Source: Ligula intestinalis (lineage: Eukaryota; Platyhelminthes; Cestoda; Diphyllobothriidea; Diphyllobothriidae). From it: a stretch of DNA of 64,000 bases. A model generated the notes under the pieces. The model worked only from the letters and a program-made list of their open reading frames with translations, was not told the DNA's origin and did no database searches. The translations under genes and the position numbers were made by a program. This document shows positions 23,139 through 34,000 of the stretch, in pieces. Where the stretch lies: NCBI GenBank assembly GCA_036362985.1, contig JAYGXS010000003.1:80924403-80988402 (forward strand). The letters are read 5' to 3'. Positions within the stretch are counted from its first letter, which is position 1. Each line of letters starts with the position of its first letter.

Positions 23139-23916
23139 ATCTGGTTATGCCCTTAACGTTCTGAACTAGAGCCAGGTCAAGCGTGAGATCCATTAATTTG
23201 GAACTAAAGGAAGTTGACGCCGCCTCAACTGTCAGGTTGTTCCATTCAATTGCAGGGGCGTTGAAGTCACCAACGATGAGAACCTCCTGGTGGCTAGCAC
23301 CTTCTTTCACCAGACCAAGGAGTGAGTCGTCGGCTCCGCTCAGAATGTTTGGTGGCCGGTAAACGGCCAGGAATTCAAGGTTCTGTGAATTCGCCTCCTT
23401 CATCTTAAACCAGACGGACTTATGATCCAGGGCTACAGTGTGTTCTCTTTCTACAACAGAGATGTCAGTTCTGACATACATGACAACCCCACCTCCTTGT
23501 CGGTTTTGGCGGTCTTTGCGGAAAAGCTGGTATGCTGGAATCGAAATCTCCGAATCCGCGATTACTGCTTTTAGCCATGTTTCCGTTATGGCAACTACAT
23601 CAGGTTTCCGCTCCAAAATTACTGCCTTGAGTTCATCAATTTTTGAGGAAAGACTTTGGGCATTAGTGTAAAGAAAGCTCAATTTAGACTTATTCACCAC
23701 TTTATGCAGGCGGTTGCCTCTTGCGTGAGATTGCATGCAGGGAGCTGTCGGTGCTGATGGAGATGGACTGTTGTCCATCCCGACTAGGCTGTTAGTGTTA
23801 TCGGCTTTCTCCAAAGGAGTGACCTCGGGACATGGACGATCTCCCCGTTCAGAATTCGAAGATTGCACTCGCCGAGTTCGCATCTCCTGTGGAGTTCTAC
23901 TTTTAGCAATCTCCAT
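23098..23916 (-). pseudogene. APE-type endonuclease domain, family 2 (A)
   Basis: 272 codons. [18 protein letters not shown] carries the metal-binding Asn, PDVVAITETWL the catalytic Glu, QGGGVVMYVR and LIVGDFNAPAIEW the other core motifs. Known function is target-site nicking for retrotransposition. The frame runs out near residue 260 because of a frameshift; the missing SDH motif is in the next frame (23138-22773). Confidence 0.85.
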
Positions 23917-23940
23917 TTTTCCCGCTCCGCGGGGGAAAAA
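23916..23940. other. Short hairpin between ORF1 and ORF2 of A
   Basis: TTTTTCCC and GGGGGAAAAA flank GCTCCGC and can form a stem just upstream of the endonuclease frame. It could influence translation of ORF2, but there is no comparative support: no equivalent was seen in D. Confidence 0.4.
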
Positions 23941-24002
23941 TCCCGCCGAAAAAAAACCGTCGGGTGTGAGTATCTAAGTATTGGTTTCCTGCTTAACAAT
24001 AG

Positions 24003-24515
24003 CTAGACCTCAGCCTCACTCTTCAGAACAACCTTCAACGGTCTTGGTTGGCGTTGTCCATCTTTTGAGTCTCTTATACGACCCATTCGGAATGCCTTTA
24101 GAACTTGGACTTTCTCCTTACCCTTTAGGAGAAATTTAAGATATTCTTTAAATAACTTCCTGTCCTTTTCTAATCTTGATTTCGGGGTATCGGAAGTACC
24201 TTCTGTCATGCCTTTTATGACTATGCAGTTTATACGAGTGGTACTCACCTTCCGACTGTCCTCCCCTTCTGCTTCTCTAGGGTTTGTTAGGACAAATTCG
24301 CTTCGAGGTTCAGCGCTCCTGTTCGTTTTGGCCTGCGAAGGTGCCCTTTTTGTTTGGCTCGTGCTCAATCTCGGCCAACTTATATTAGCACTTGGGCTTG
24401 GTTGGCCTTTTTTGGGAGCCCGGGAGCGCTTCTTCGTTCTCTTGGAAGCCAGTGGGTTGACCGTTTCCCTTAAACTTTCAAGACTTTTAGTTTGCTTGGC
24501 AGGAGGAGATTTCAA
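24003..24515 (-). CDS. ORF1 protein, family-2 LINE (A)
   Basis: 170 codons. A basic Lys/Ser/Pro-rich N-terminal half (SKRTKKRSRAPKKG) is followed by a conserved core, INCIVIKGMTEGTSDTP, FKEYLKFLLKG and RPLKVVLKSEAEV. The same core occurs in element D (41763-42010: [16 protein letters not shown] ... [12 protein letters not shown]). The beta-strand-like CIVI and KVVL segments around helices suggest an RRM-like RNA-binding fold, as in ORF1 proteins of other LINEs; this is inference. The frame ends at 24003, perhaps short of the original C-terminus because D continues with [10 protein letters not shown]. Confidence 0.7.
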   Translation of the reverse strand: MKSPPAKQTKSLESLRETVNPLASKRTKKRSRAPKKGQPSPSANISWPRLSTSQTKRAPSQAKTNRSAEPRSEFVLTNPREAEGEDSRKVSTTRINCIVIKGMTEGTSDTPKSRLEKDRKLFKEYLKFLLKGKEKVQVLKAFRMGRIRDSKDGQRQPRPLKVVLKSEAEV

Positions 24516-24574
24516 AGAACTTATAGATGGAGTTTTTGTAGTGAGTAAGGGAATTTGGAACTTATCACTATCCC

Positions 24575-24645
24575 GTGATGGCGAAGGGAAGTAGGCGCTC
24601 GATTCTGCGCGAGGGGTCCAGGGTTCGAATCCGGGTTGTGGCGTG
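24575..24645 (+). repeat. tRNA-like block, antisense to LINE A
   Basis: Plus strand: GATGGCGAAGGGAAGTAGGC (A-box region), then CAGGGTTCGAATCCGGG (B-box). It lies about 60 bp upstream of ORF1 of A and on the opposite strand. D has the same arrangement at 41385-41475. Confidence 0.6.
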
Positions 24646-25019
24646 ACTTTATTTCCTTGTTGCGATTATGTCGGGATTTCGAATGCAGGCACTGGCGAAC
24701 AATCCTTTCCGTCTTCCAAAGCTGCATCGCACACAGTTTCATTTTTTTCTGTCACTATCTTTTCACGACAAACCGTTAATGAATCAAATAGTAAAGTGGA
24801 TTGCTTTTTGACTGTTTATAACCGATTTTTATTACTGTCATCCTGTTTCTTCGTGGTGGAGTTGATTAGACGCTCAACTTGGTGTTCGTAACTTGAGTCT
24901 ACTGAACTCGAGAGAATTTTAGCCCTTTTAGCGGGGGGTGATTTCGTCGCATAAATCTTGCGACTTCTGCCCTCGAAATAACGACTAGGGCTTTTAAAAA
25001 AAAAAAATTACAGTCCGCT

Positions 25020-25100
25020 GTTGATCCCAATGGTGTGGTGGTAACGACTGATACCGGCAACCCACAGGTTTTGAGTTCGAGTCCTTTTTGCGCTGCGACT
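25020..25100 (+). repeat. tRNA-like block
   Basis: GGTGTGGTGGTAACGACTG followed by GAGTTCGAGTCC (B-box-like). Probably a SINE head; no flanking duplication was identified. Confidence 0.4.
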
Positions 25101-25570
25101 TTCGCAAGCTGATCTTTACCTTTATTTTTGTCTCCCATAATAGATCAGACTGACGATAAACGATATTAAAGCTCACTGCAATATATATTAAGTGTTCAAC
25201 TGTATGAAAAAGGTTATTGAAACGACTCAGCGGTTTGTAGAGAGCTGGAATCCGGGAGACTTGTTAACAGAAGGCAGTGACGGAGACGATGCTCGTTTTG
25301 GCTAATGCTCTGTCGTGTCTTCTGAGGCTGGAGTTATTGCGAAAGCGAATCCAATAGCTAACAACGAAAGTCCGCCAGAGGGCTAGGTGAACCGAAATCC
25401 CTAAAATAATATTTCCCACGGAGAACGAGAAATGTAAACCACAGTCAATGATGAGTCAATGCGTGATGTCCCGTAATAACTCTTACCGGGATAACTTTAA
25501 CCATGGTAAACACGCGAACTGCTCCATTCACTCGTCCGCGTGGACGTGTAGGGGAGCCCGAAATGTGCCC

Positions 25571-25712
25571 GAGTCACGAGATCAGTAAATGTAAGCCACC
25601 CGAAGGCAATAGCGTAGAAAGCTAAGAAATGAGCACATGTCATGTGATAATGAGTCATGCGATCAGAAAACGTAAGCCACCCAACGGTAGTAGTGTAGCA
25701 CGCCAAAAAGTG
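25571..25712 (+). repeat. Two-copy 81-bp tandem duplication
   Basis: GAGTCACGAGATCAGTAAA at 25571 recurs as GAGTCATGCGATCAGAAAA at 25652, each followed by GTAAGCCACCC. Diverged, so an old duplication. Confidence 0.65.
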
Positions 25713-25859
25713 TTCCAAAGGAAAGTAGGAAAATTGGGAGGGCTGGGAAGAATTGGGAAAGTCTGGAAAAGTAAGCCTACTTAAATTTTTAAAGAAGATG
25801 GTTATTCTAGGTTAGGAAAAATTCCGACCCCTAGAGACAACCTCACCAAATCATCCTTT

Positions 25860-26776
25860 GTACATTTCCCGTATCACCTGAGCATTTCGTCATTTTCTGG
25901 AAATTTTTGCTTTATTTCAGTCATCCTGCCACACAATAAAAAAGCGATAATTGGTGTGTCTACAATCCCCCCCCCCCCTACAAATCAAGTAATGTAATGC
26001 AGCTGTGTGAAATGTTTGAAAAAGTTGCAGAGACTCAATTCAAAATCAGAATAATTATAGGTTAGTTTAATCTGCCAGACATTGACTGGCATGCAAATAC
26101 CTGTCCACCAAGATTTCAGAAATTGGTTGACACTATTAACTTTTCAAACATGTCACAACTGGTCAGTTCAGTGACCAGAAATGACAACATATCAGATTTA
26201 ATTTTTACAAATGATGTCCACCTTCTTTTTATGAATTTTCATCGGGATATTTTCACAAGTTACCACGCCTTAATTCACTGTTGTTTTCCAGTCTCTCTTT
26301 CTAAAAAGCCCGAGGAAAAATGCAATAACCTCGACTTTGGTAACGTGAACCATGAATTAATAAATGATTTCGTAAGTACCCTAGATTGGCAGAGCATATT
26401 TTCAACTAACGATCCCTACTTCTTCCAGGAGCTATTGCAAAACCTTACAGAAAATATTCAGGCTCTTATCCCACTTAAGATTTTTAAATCAAATTCAGCT
26501 TCTTCTACTGTGCCAGATTATCTCCAAAATAGACTTGAGAAATTACAAAAACAACTTAAGGATACGTCTTATATCTCTTTATCAGTTCACTTAAGCATCG
26601 CGCAAATATTTGAATTGGCGCCTAAAATATGGCTTGCGCGAGATAGGCATATAGAGGCCACAGCATTAAGTGATGCGAATTATTCCAGATCAGTTGCTCA
26701 AGTCTTCCGTCTTTGGTCGTCGGCTAAGCTTCAGAAAGTCATTCCACCCTTACTCAATGGCAACAACCTTTTTTAA
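25860..26776 (+). pseudogene. Endonuclease domain fragment, family 1 (C)
   Basis: Lacks the N-terminal catalytic motifs. Retains DLIFTNDVHLLFMNFHRDIF followed by TSYHALIH, where the conserved SDH catalytic motif (TSDHALIH in E) has Asp changed to Tyr. Stops and frameshifts near 26065 and 26776 separate it from the RT. Confidence 0.8.
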
Positions 26777-28490
26777 CAGAGGATTTAGAGAAAGTAGCAC
26801 TGCTAAATTCATTTTTCGCCAAGTTCTTTACAATCGAAACCAGCCCCACCCCTGTAATCCCCTGCTGTGTGATTCAAATCTCATTACTCTTTATTTCTCA
26901 CCCGCTTTCATCCAAAAAGCAATAAGTCGTCTTAAAAATTCACAATCGGTTGGTACTGATAACATTCCAAACTCGCTCATCAAACACTTAAGAGGTTTTC
27001 CACCCTTATTGAGTAAGTTATTTTCAGTGTTTCTTGAGAATGGCTTTTTCCCGGACCACTGGAAAACTTCTATTAGAATTCCCGTATTTAAATCTGGTTC
27101 CCGATCAGATATTCACAATTATCGCGGTGTTCATAAAACGCCCTCTCTGGCTAAACTCTTTGAAAAACTAATTGCCAAAAAATTACAGATTTCTGCATAA
27201 ACAATAACATTCTCAGCTCCTCACAGCATGGCTTTTTACCAGACCGATCTTGTGAAACATGCCACTTGTTTTTCTAAATCTACTTACTTCTCTTCGTACT
27301 GATCATCTATCTGTGGTAGTTATCTATTTTGGCCTTAGTAAAGCATTTGATAAAGTTCCTCACAGAAGGCTCTTAGCCAAACTAGAGGCTATAGGATTTC
27401 GTAGTCCACTTACTGACTTCATCAGATCTTATCTTTCAAATCGACAACAAAAAGGTCTTAGTGGGATCCTCATGCTCTACTCCTACCGCAATTTTGAGTC
27501 GTGTCATTCAAGGTACCGTGCTAGGTCCTCTGCTCTTCTTGTTTTACATAAATGATATCTCATTGAGTGTTAAAAACTCCCAATCTTATATTTATGCAGA
27601 TTATCTCAAGTGTGCTTACTCCTTCTCTAACTCTACGGCCGAGAGATGCCAAGAACAAATTTATTCTGATCTGCACGCTCTTTCGGTGTGGAGCTTAACG
27701 TGGCCGATGGAGTGCTCACCTTCTAAGTGCCGATATATGTGCTTTGGGCCTGAAAGGCTGCTACCACGTGTTATTTTTCAAGGTTACCCAATTACTGAAT
27801 ATTCCAGTATCAAGGACCTAGGATTGTGCTACACCAATAAATTAGACCTTTCTCCTTAGGCCGATAGGATAACAGCCAAAGCCGCACAGATTTGCGGCTT
27901 TATTTCTTATAATTTCTATCTTTCTGAAATGAAATTAAGGCTGTATCGTATGTTCGTGCTTCTCATCTTAGAACACTGTTGCCCCTTTTTCGGTCTCATG
28001 AATGAAGTAAGCCGTTCAAAAATTGAACAAATTCAAAAATGTTCACGCGAAAACTGCTGTATCCGACAGCTTCTAATACTTGTTACTCAAATAGACGTCA
28101 ATTAAGGAAACTAACGTTCCTTTGGGTCAGAAGATTGAAAGCAGGCTTGTGTCTCCTTTTTCGGCTCAATTATAGCACAAAGCTCCCGAGGACTTCTGTC
28201 ATTACCCCCGTCAGCCGTCCCTACAACCTAAGAAACTCGGCATTTGTTATACTCGCTCCTGCATCTTCCTCATGGAAACGCTCTTGATTTTTTACTTCCA
28301 GATATAGCTGTCTTTGGAATAACTTGCCAATCGAAATAAGGTCGTTAACTAAACTGTCTGCTTTCAAACGGAGACTACACATTTATCTTAACACTGATTC
28401 TCCTAACCTTCTATTCTCCTCATCTTTTCCGAACATTTTTTCCATGACTCCGAGAAAGGACCATCGGGAATTTAGGAAATCCGCTTGAAA
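26777..28490 (+). pseudogene. Reverse transcriptase, family 1 (C)
   Basis: Fragments in several frames: [67 protein letters not shown] and YADYLKCAYSF, in which the catalytic YADD has become YADY. Frameshifts lie near 27200 and 27460 and a stop near 27859. C-terminal pieces continue to about 28490. Confidence 0.8.
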
Positions 28491-28672
28491 CTATTCACTC
28501 TGTCTCTTGTCCCCCGAGAACCTAGATGTTTCCATTAACCACCGCTGAATCAACCGAAGCAACGCGGAAGTACTCAGTCTTAAATGCTGCAGTTTCGTTG
28601 AATACTCACCTTCATCAGACCACCCACACCTATTTCTGCTCTACTACTTTGTTCCTAATAGTATCTTCGTGA

Positions 28673-28760
28673 GCAGTTTTTTCTCTTACACACTTTTTGA
28701 ACATGGAGGCGGCCCGTTGAACACTGTCCCCATTTTCACTGTAAGAGTTTTTTTAACTGC
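28673..28760 (+). other. Conserved 3'-UTR RNA hairpin of family-1 LINE, copy C
   Basis: GCAGTT pairs with AACTGC, CTCTTAC with GTAAGAG, and TGAACATGG with CCATTTTCA (one mismatch). The middle stem differs from B and the 53.4-kb copy (CTCCTAC/GTAGGAG) by a paired change. Confidence 0.75.
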
Positions 28761-28971
28761 CATAAGTTTTCGCTTTTAGTTCAAAATTACCTGCAAAACA
28801 TTGCTAAATGTTGCCCCAAAAGGACAATTTTGGATGACATTATTACGACTTTTTACGTCTACTTGCACATATTGTCAAATTCTTTTTTGAATTTTTTATT
28901 TTTTTAAAAATTAACTTTGTACACATAGTGCCGTACCGGCGCTGAAAAAGATATAAATTCCAAATTGAGAA

Positions 28972-29145
28972 AAAGAAGACTTGATCACTGATACAATACG
29001 TTTATTCGCCTGATGTTTCCAAATCCGTCGTTGACTCATCACCAGAGATATGAGAAGGAAGCAGCGGCAGAAACGGGTTATCTTCTGGGCCATGACACAA
29101 GACGCATTTTGCCAGAGAGATTTTCAATGATTAGCTGGATGTGGT
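28972..29145 (-). repeat. Dispersed repeat with hammerhead-like core
   Basis: TTTATTCGCCTGATGTTTCC (plus) with CATCACCAGAG downstream; core at 29012-29048 on the minus strand. Its other end (GGTTATCTTCTGGGCCATGA, CGCATTTTGCCAGAGAGAT) matches 12315-12375. It sits directly after the 3' end of LINE C. Confidence 0.6.
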
Positions 29146-30814
29146 AATTGGAAACGGTATTTACCCGTTGGAAGCAGAACACGGAGCAATTAAGTAAAAT
29201 ATATTGGAATTAGTGCATAACCTCATTTCCTGATCATTTTAGACTAGATTTGGAATACTGGTGGCGCAAATTGCATATTTCTGATCATTTAAGGGGGTTG
29301 AGACAGCGAATGCCCTTGATTACTTCGAGTGAGTTGTCACGGTACTATGCGAGACTATAGCTGATAGGGAAGAACCTTCCCACAGTGAACTTCAGACTCA
29401 TTTCATCAAAAAAAAAATAAGTGGGATGACAGGCGCATTCCCTAAAGAATAAGCGGAGAATATGTATTCGTAAATCGGCAGCTGCACGAGCGTTAGTCCG
29501 CGGGCGGGAGTGCGGTGTCCAAATGATGACTGTGCGGAAGTTGTCGCAAGGACTCCAATGGGACCACATGGGAGTCATCCCCGAGAAGTTGATTGAACAG
29601 ACAGGTAAACGAACGACAGACACTGATCCGCACGTACAAGCAGTCATACGAGGTGAAAGATTGAGCGATAAATTCGGAGCTTGGTGGTCAGAGGTCGTTG
29701 CGTCGAAAAAGCGAAGGCTTCCCTAGTCAAAAGTTGGGGAAGACTGAGTAAGTTTGAACAATGCTTACAGTTTGAAAGGAGCCTAACAAGGGGCTCTACC
29801 AACCGAACACAATCACTGTGTCCTCAGGCAAGTTGTTTGATCGTCTGTACACTGTAGGGAAGCTTTGACTACGAAATGTGTACTCTGTCGTCTGCGCAGC
29901 CAATCAGATGAAACAGCGTTAGATAAGGAAATGAAAATTCCCAAGCGTAAGAAATGTCGGATTGAAGGACTTACCCAAACGTTTACTTTGCACCAACTGT
30001 CTTTCGATTTTCGGAGAACTGATATTTTCTATCAACTTTACATTTACATTACGTGTGCGTTGTTCATTTTGTACAACGCATTAAAGTTTTGTCGGAGATT
30101 GATGTTGCTTTTGATTTTCGCCGTTCCCGGTATCTGCTTAGGGCGGTGCTATTAAGATCAAATTTTTCTGAACTTCTCAGTATCAACCGAGACCTTTACA
30201 AAATTATTTTGGGAAAGACTGATGCTTGGCGCAGTCTATTAAAACTCGCATGGCACTCACAAATTCCACGGAACCATAGTCTACGTCAGTCCTGTCAAAT
30301 AGGTTGAAAATTGCCTATCGTTATTTCCGCGTCATCTGTCTGTTTCTTTAATCCCGTATTATTAAGATCGATGAAATCAGGACGGAAATGTACTGTGACC
30401 AGTTTCATCCGATTGTTTGAATAAATATTCCCTTCAAATTAGTTTTGCTAAGGCTCGCACGCATAGGTAAATGAGATCTATATTACTTTGTCCTCTCGAT
30501 CAATGGAAATTGTTTGATAATTCACGTGCATTAAGATGTTCAAAATCAATGTTTAACAAAGTCAAAGTCTTCAGATATAGGCTTACGTATCTAGATGGTA
30601 GTCGATGGTCCGAAGGGCGTCAAGGCTAATTCCAATAATTTATTCCTGAAATATGTAGATAAAGTATCTTATTTTAAACAGTAAGCAGCATAAAAAGCAA
30701 CACTTAACCTGCTTTAGCGTCTACGTCGGAGCCATGCATTTTGTTTTAAAGACCTAAAAACACCCCACAGCTCACGGTAACCCATATCTCTTTTATGGGA
30801 TAAGAAATATTAAA
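29146..30814. other. Upstream region of glycogen phosphorylase
   Basis: Must contain the promoter and any 5' UTR exon, but no TATA box or other site can be named with confidence. An 85-codon plus-strand frame (30053-30307) has no recognised domain. Confidence 0.4.
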
Positions 30815-31039
30815 ATGGAGTCCCGCGCCAGGAATATTAGTATATCTTACGTACCACAAGATGATACAGAGCAATGCATTCAAGCTGATATTAATAAACA
30901 CATTCATCTCACACTTGCAAAAGATGCAAATACTGCAAGTCTGCGGGATTACTACTTGGCTCTTGCTAATACGATATGGGACAGAATGAGTGTAAGATGG
31001 CTCCGTTCCAAACAGAACTTTTACAAAAGAGACGTTAAA
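30815..31039 (+). CDS. PYG: Glycogen phosphorylase exon 1
   Basis: Residues 1-75, phase 0 end. Carries the N-terminal phosphorylation region (Ser9) and [22 protein letters not shown]. The basic residue usually two positions after the phosphoserine is Ser11 here. It is followed by a 32-bp intron (31040-31071). Confidence 0.95.
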
Positions 31040-34000
31040 GTATGTTATTTACAACCTCTCCATTTTTGTAGCGAGTGTATTATCTATCACTTGAATTTTT
31101 TATTGGGCGCACTCTGGGAAATGCCATTCTAAACCTCGGGATTCTTGAGCCTGTTACAAGAGTTCTTTCAAATGTACGTCTTTTCTTTAATACATTTATA
31201 AATGGAATACTTTTTGGCATAGTCTTTTATGCGAAACTGCGCTTTTTTGTACGTTTTCAATGGCGTACTTAATTTCTGCAAAGTTCTACTTCAATTCACA
31301 ACAGACATTCAGCATTAGACTTTAAATATTCTCAAAGAAAAATTGCTGACCTTTGCCTTAAATTTTTTTCAACACTGTGTTCTTTTTAACTGTTTGCACA
31401 AACTGCAAACATTCATTAGTGTGTTATAAATGTCTCATTTCTTGGAATATTTTCTTCTGACACAAACAGATTGGATTGGAATTAGAAGAACTTGAAGATT
31501 GTGAACCTGATGCAGGTCTGGGTAACGGTGGTCTTGGTAGACTGGCAGCCTGTTTCATGGACTCCATGGCAAACTTAGGACTTGCGGCAACCGGCTACGG
31601 TATCCGCTATGACTATGGTATCTTCGAACAAAAACTGAGTAATGGCTGGCAGGTAAGCATGCATATCCCAGTGACATTGTCCCTTTATAAAGGTGCTTTA
31701 AGGTGGCTCGTAACATAAGCTTACTTTCAGTATATGAAATGTACGCGATTGCAATATTAAGGGATCGTCATGCATAAGGTTTTGTGCATGAATTGCGATA
31801 TCCTATTTGATTATTTAATTATTAATTTAAAATTCTTCCTCGTGACAGGACGTCGCAGTATTCAGAAATAATTTTTCCTCGCTATTTATGTCAAGGTCAT
31901 ATATAATGAAGACTTCTTCGAGTACATCTCTTGCGGGATACAATCCTATTGAGCATTAGTCTGGAAAAGTTGTCCGTTTTCTGTATCCTGCAAACCTGCA
32001 ATTTTTCTTCAATTATAGAAAAACACAGAACAAATACTTTAGGCAGTCAAGTTAACAATCTGTGATGTGACTAAGGTTAACTGTCCTTTATAAAATTTTG
32101 ATTATCGAAGGCTCATGGGAACTTTTCAGGTTTTTGATTTTATTATGCGCTTAAGTGAGGATAAATATGCGGTGGTAGTTTGTCATGACTTTGTTTTTTG
32201 GTTCTAGACTCAAATTATGTTCTTCGTCAAATGGCGGTAAAGTTCGTCAAATCTACACAGAAAATGTTGATGTGATCGGATCTGGTGATCTTAGACTTAA
32301 ATTTACTGTACGCGCTAAGGTTAATTACTTTAAGAAAGAATAAGCTGTCAGTCCTGCTTTGATTAAAGGAACCCGTTAATAGCCCTTCCAAAAACTTCGA
32401 TTTAGTTTGTTGTTGGCACAAAATCATAAATGACTACTCTTTCGATTATGTGTCGAAAGTCCAAAATTAATTCAAGCAATTGAAAATACTTCAGAAAGAG
32501 CGCTGCGAGCGATGAATTTTGTTTAGTCGCCCACCACCGACAGAGTTAAATTAGTTAATAAGACTATATAATATGTATTTTCTACATTTTTAAATGACAG
32601 CCTATACTTTGGCCGGATCGTATACATGCAAATATGAATTGCAAGTGTATTGTACATCTGATGGGGACTTTCAATCCTCAGCTTCTCAACAGTAGTTAAA
32701 TGCAGTTCAACTTGCATTTTTACGTTAGAACACTTGAGGGAGATGCTTTGTTTACATATTTCTTAGTAAAATGGTGATCTAATATTTACCCGATTTTGAA
32801 AAACATCACTGAGTTACAATAAAACTGGAACATTTTGATCATCATCAATAAAATGGAGATATAAACGCGTGTTTCCGTACCCGGAATAAGCCCAAAAGGA
32901 GCTTTGCAGTACGATATGATGATCAAAAATTAAGTAAATAACAAATTTCATTCATTTTGTGCAGAAGGTTAAACCTCCTCTGAGGTTTGAAATTTGTAAT
33001 CCAAAAAGTTATAGTTATCGTCTTATAAGTAAGCGTTTGTCTTAGGAATTTTCATATGACGATTTTGCTTGAACATAGCCTTTTTAAATTTCCCACTTTC
33101 GAACAGAAGGGCTAGAACTTTAGACAGGTTTAAATTAGTGAATGCTTTCTACACAATTTAATTAATGCATAGCATTTGACGAGCTGAAATTTCCTACTGT
33201 GCCTAATACATATATTTATATTTTTATTAACAGTACGAAGAACCAGATGATTGGTTGTGCTTTGGAAATCCGTGGGAACGTGTACGACAAGAGTTCGCTT
33301 TTACAGTGCAATATTACGGTCGCGTTGAGGTTGTTGGGGATCGCCGATCTTGGCGGGATACTCAGAACGTTTATGCTGTGCCTTATGATACCCCCATACC
33401 TGGGTATATGTGCAATGTTTGTTGCACACTGCGCCTTTGGGGCTGCAAAGCACCGAAGAATTTTGATTTGGAAATTTTCAATACGGGTGCTTATATCAAC
33501 GTAAGTTTTGATAAAGACTCTTCAAGCTTTTTACGTGCATCCTTATGGAGAACTAGGCAAATTGCTGTGCCGTTTTACTTATCAGTTCTTACTGTTGAAT
33601 GTCCAAATTGTTTGTTTAATTTAATTAATTCCCCTTTGGGACACTGACGTTTTCCTTGAATCGTTCTTTTTAATAGGCCGTCCTCCAAAGGAATGTTGCT
33701 GAAAACATCACTCGCGTGCTCTATCCCAACGATAACAGCTTTGAGGGCAAAGAACTGCGTTTGAAACAGGAATATCTTCTCTGCACGGCTGCTTGTCAGG
33801 ACATGATACGCCGTTATCAGATGATTGATGAGCATGGACCTCGAAGGAAGGCACTTAGTCAGTTGCCCGAAAAAGCTGCTGTTCAGCTAAATGACACACA
33901 TCCGTCTATGGCAATTCCTGAGATGATGCGACTTCTCGTTGATCGTGAATGCATTGACTGGTACAAGGTAAAATATTGACATTACTAGTTTCACTTTCCG

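Larger units (their letters stand above)
21571..24660 (-). mobile_element. Family-2 LINE (A), 3'-truncated by element B
   Basis: Minus-strand element with an antisense tRNA-like block at its 5' end (24645-24575), ORF1 (24515-24003), endonuclease (23916-23098) and RT down to the palm domain, where element B interrupts it at 21560-21571. Only 35 bp of its continuation is found beyond B (17319-17353). Same family as A' and as D in the glycogen phosphorylase intron. Confidence 0.85.
24660..25844. other. Non-coding between LINEs A and C
   Basis: Contains an A11 tract near 25000, one more tRNA-like block and an 81-bp tandem duplication. No gene seen. Confidence 0.5.
25845..28970 (+). mobile_element. 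Family-1 LINE, 5'-truncated (C)
   Basis: Plus-strand copy starting inside the endonuclease at the point equivalent to 54520 in copy E. It runs through RT and a 3' UTR containing the conserved hairpin and ends near ATAAATTCCAAATTGAG. Closely similar to E over most of its length. A run of 12 C (25967-25978) replaces CCCCC in E. Confidence 0.85.

Noticed and set aside
30053..30307. 85-codon frame upstream of glycogen phosphorylase
   Set aside because: Considered as a small gene or 5' exon; no recognised family and no splice phase to exon 1, which has its own ATG.
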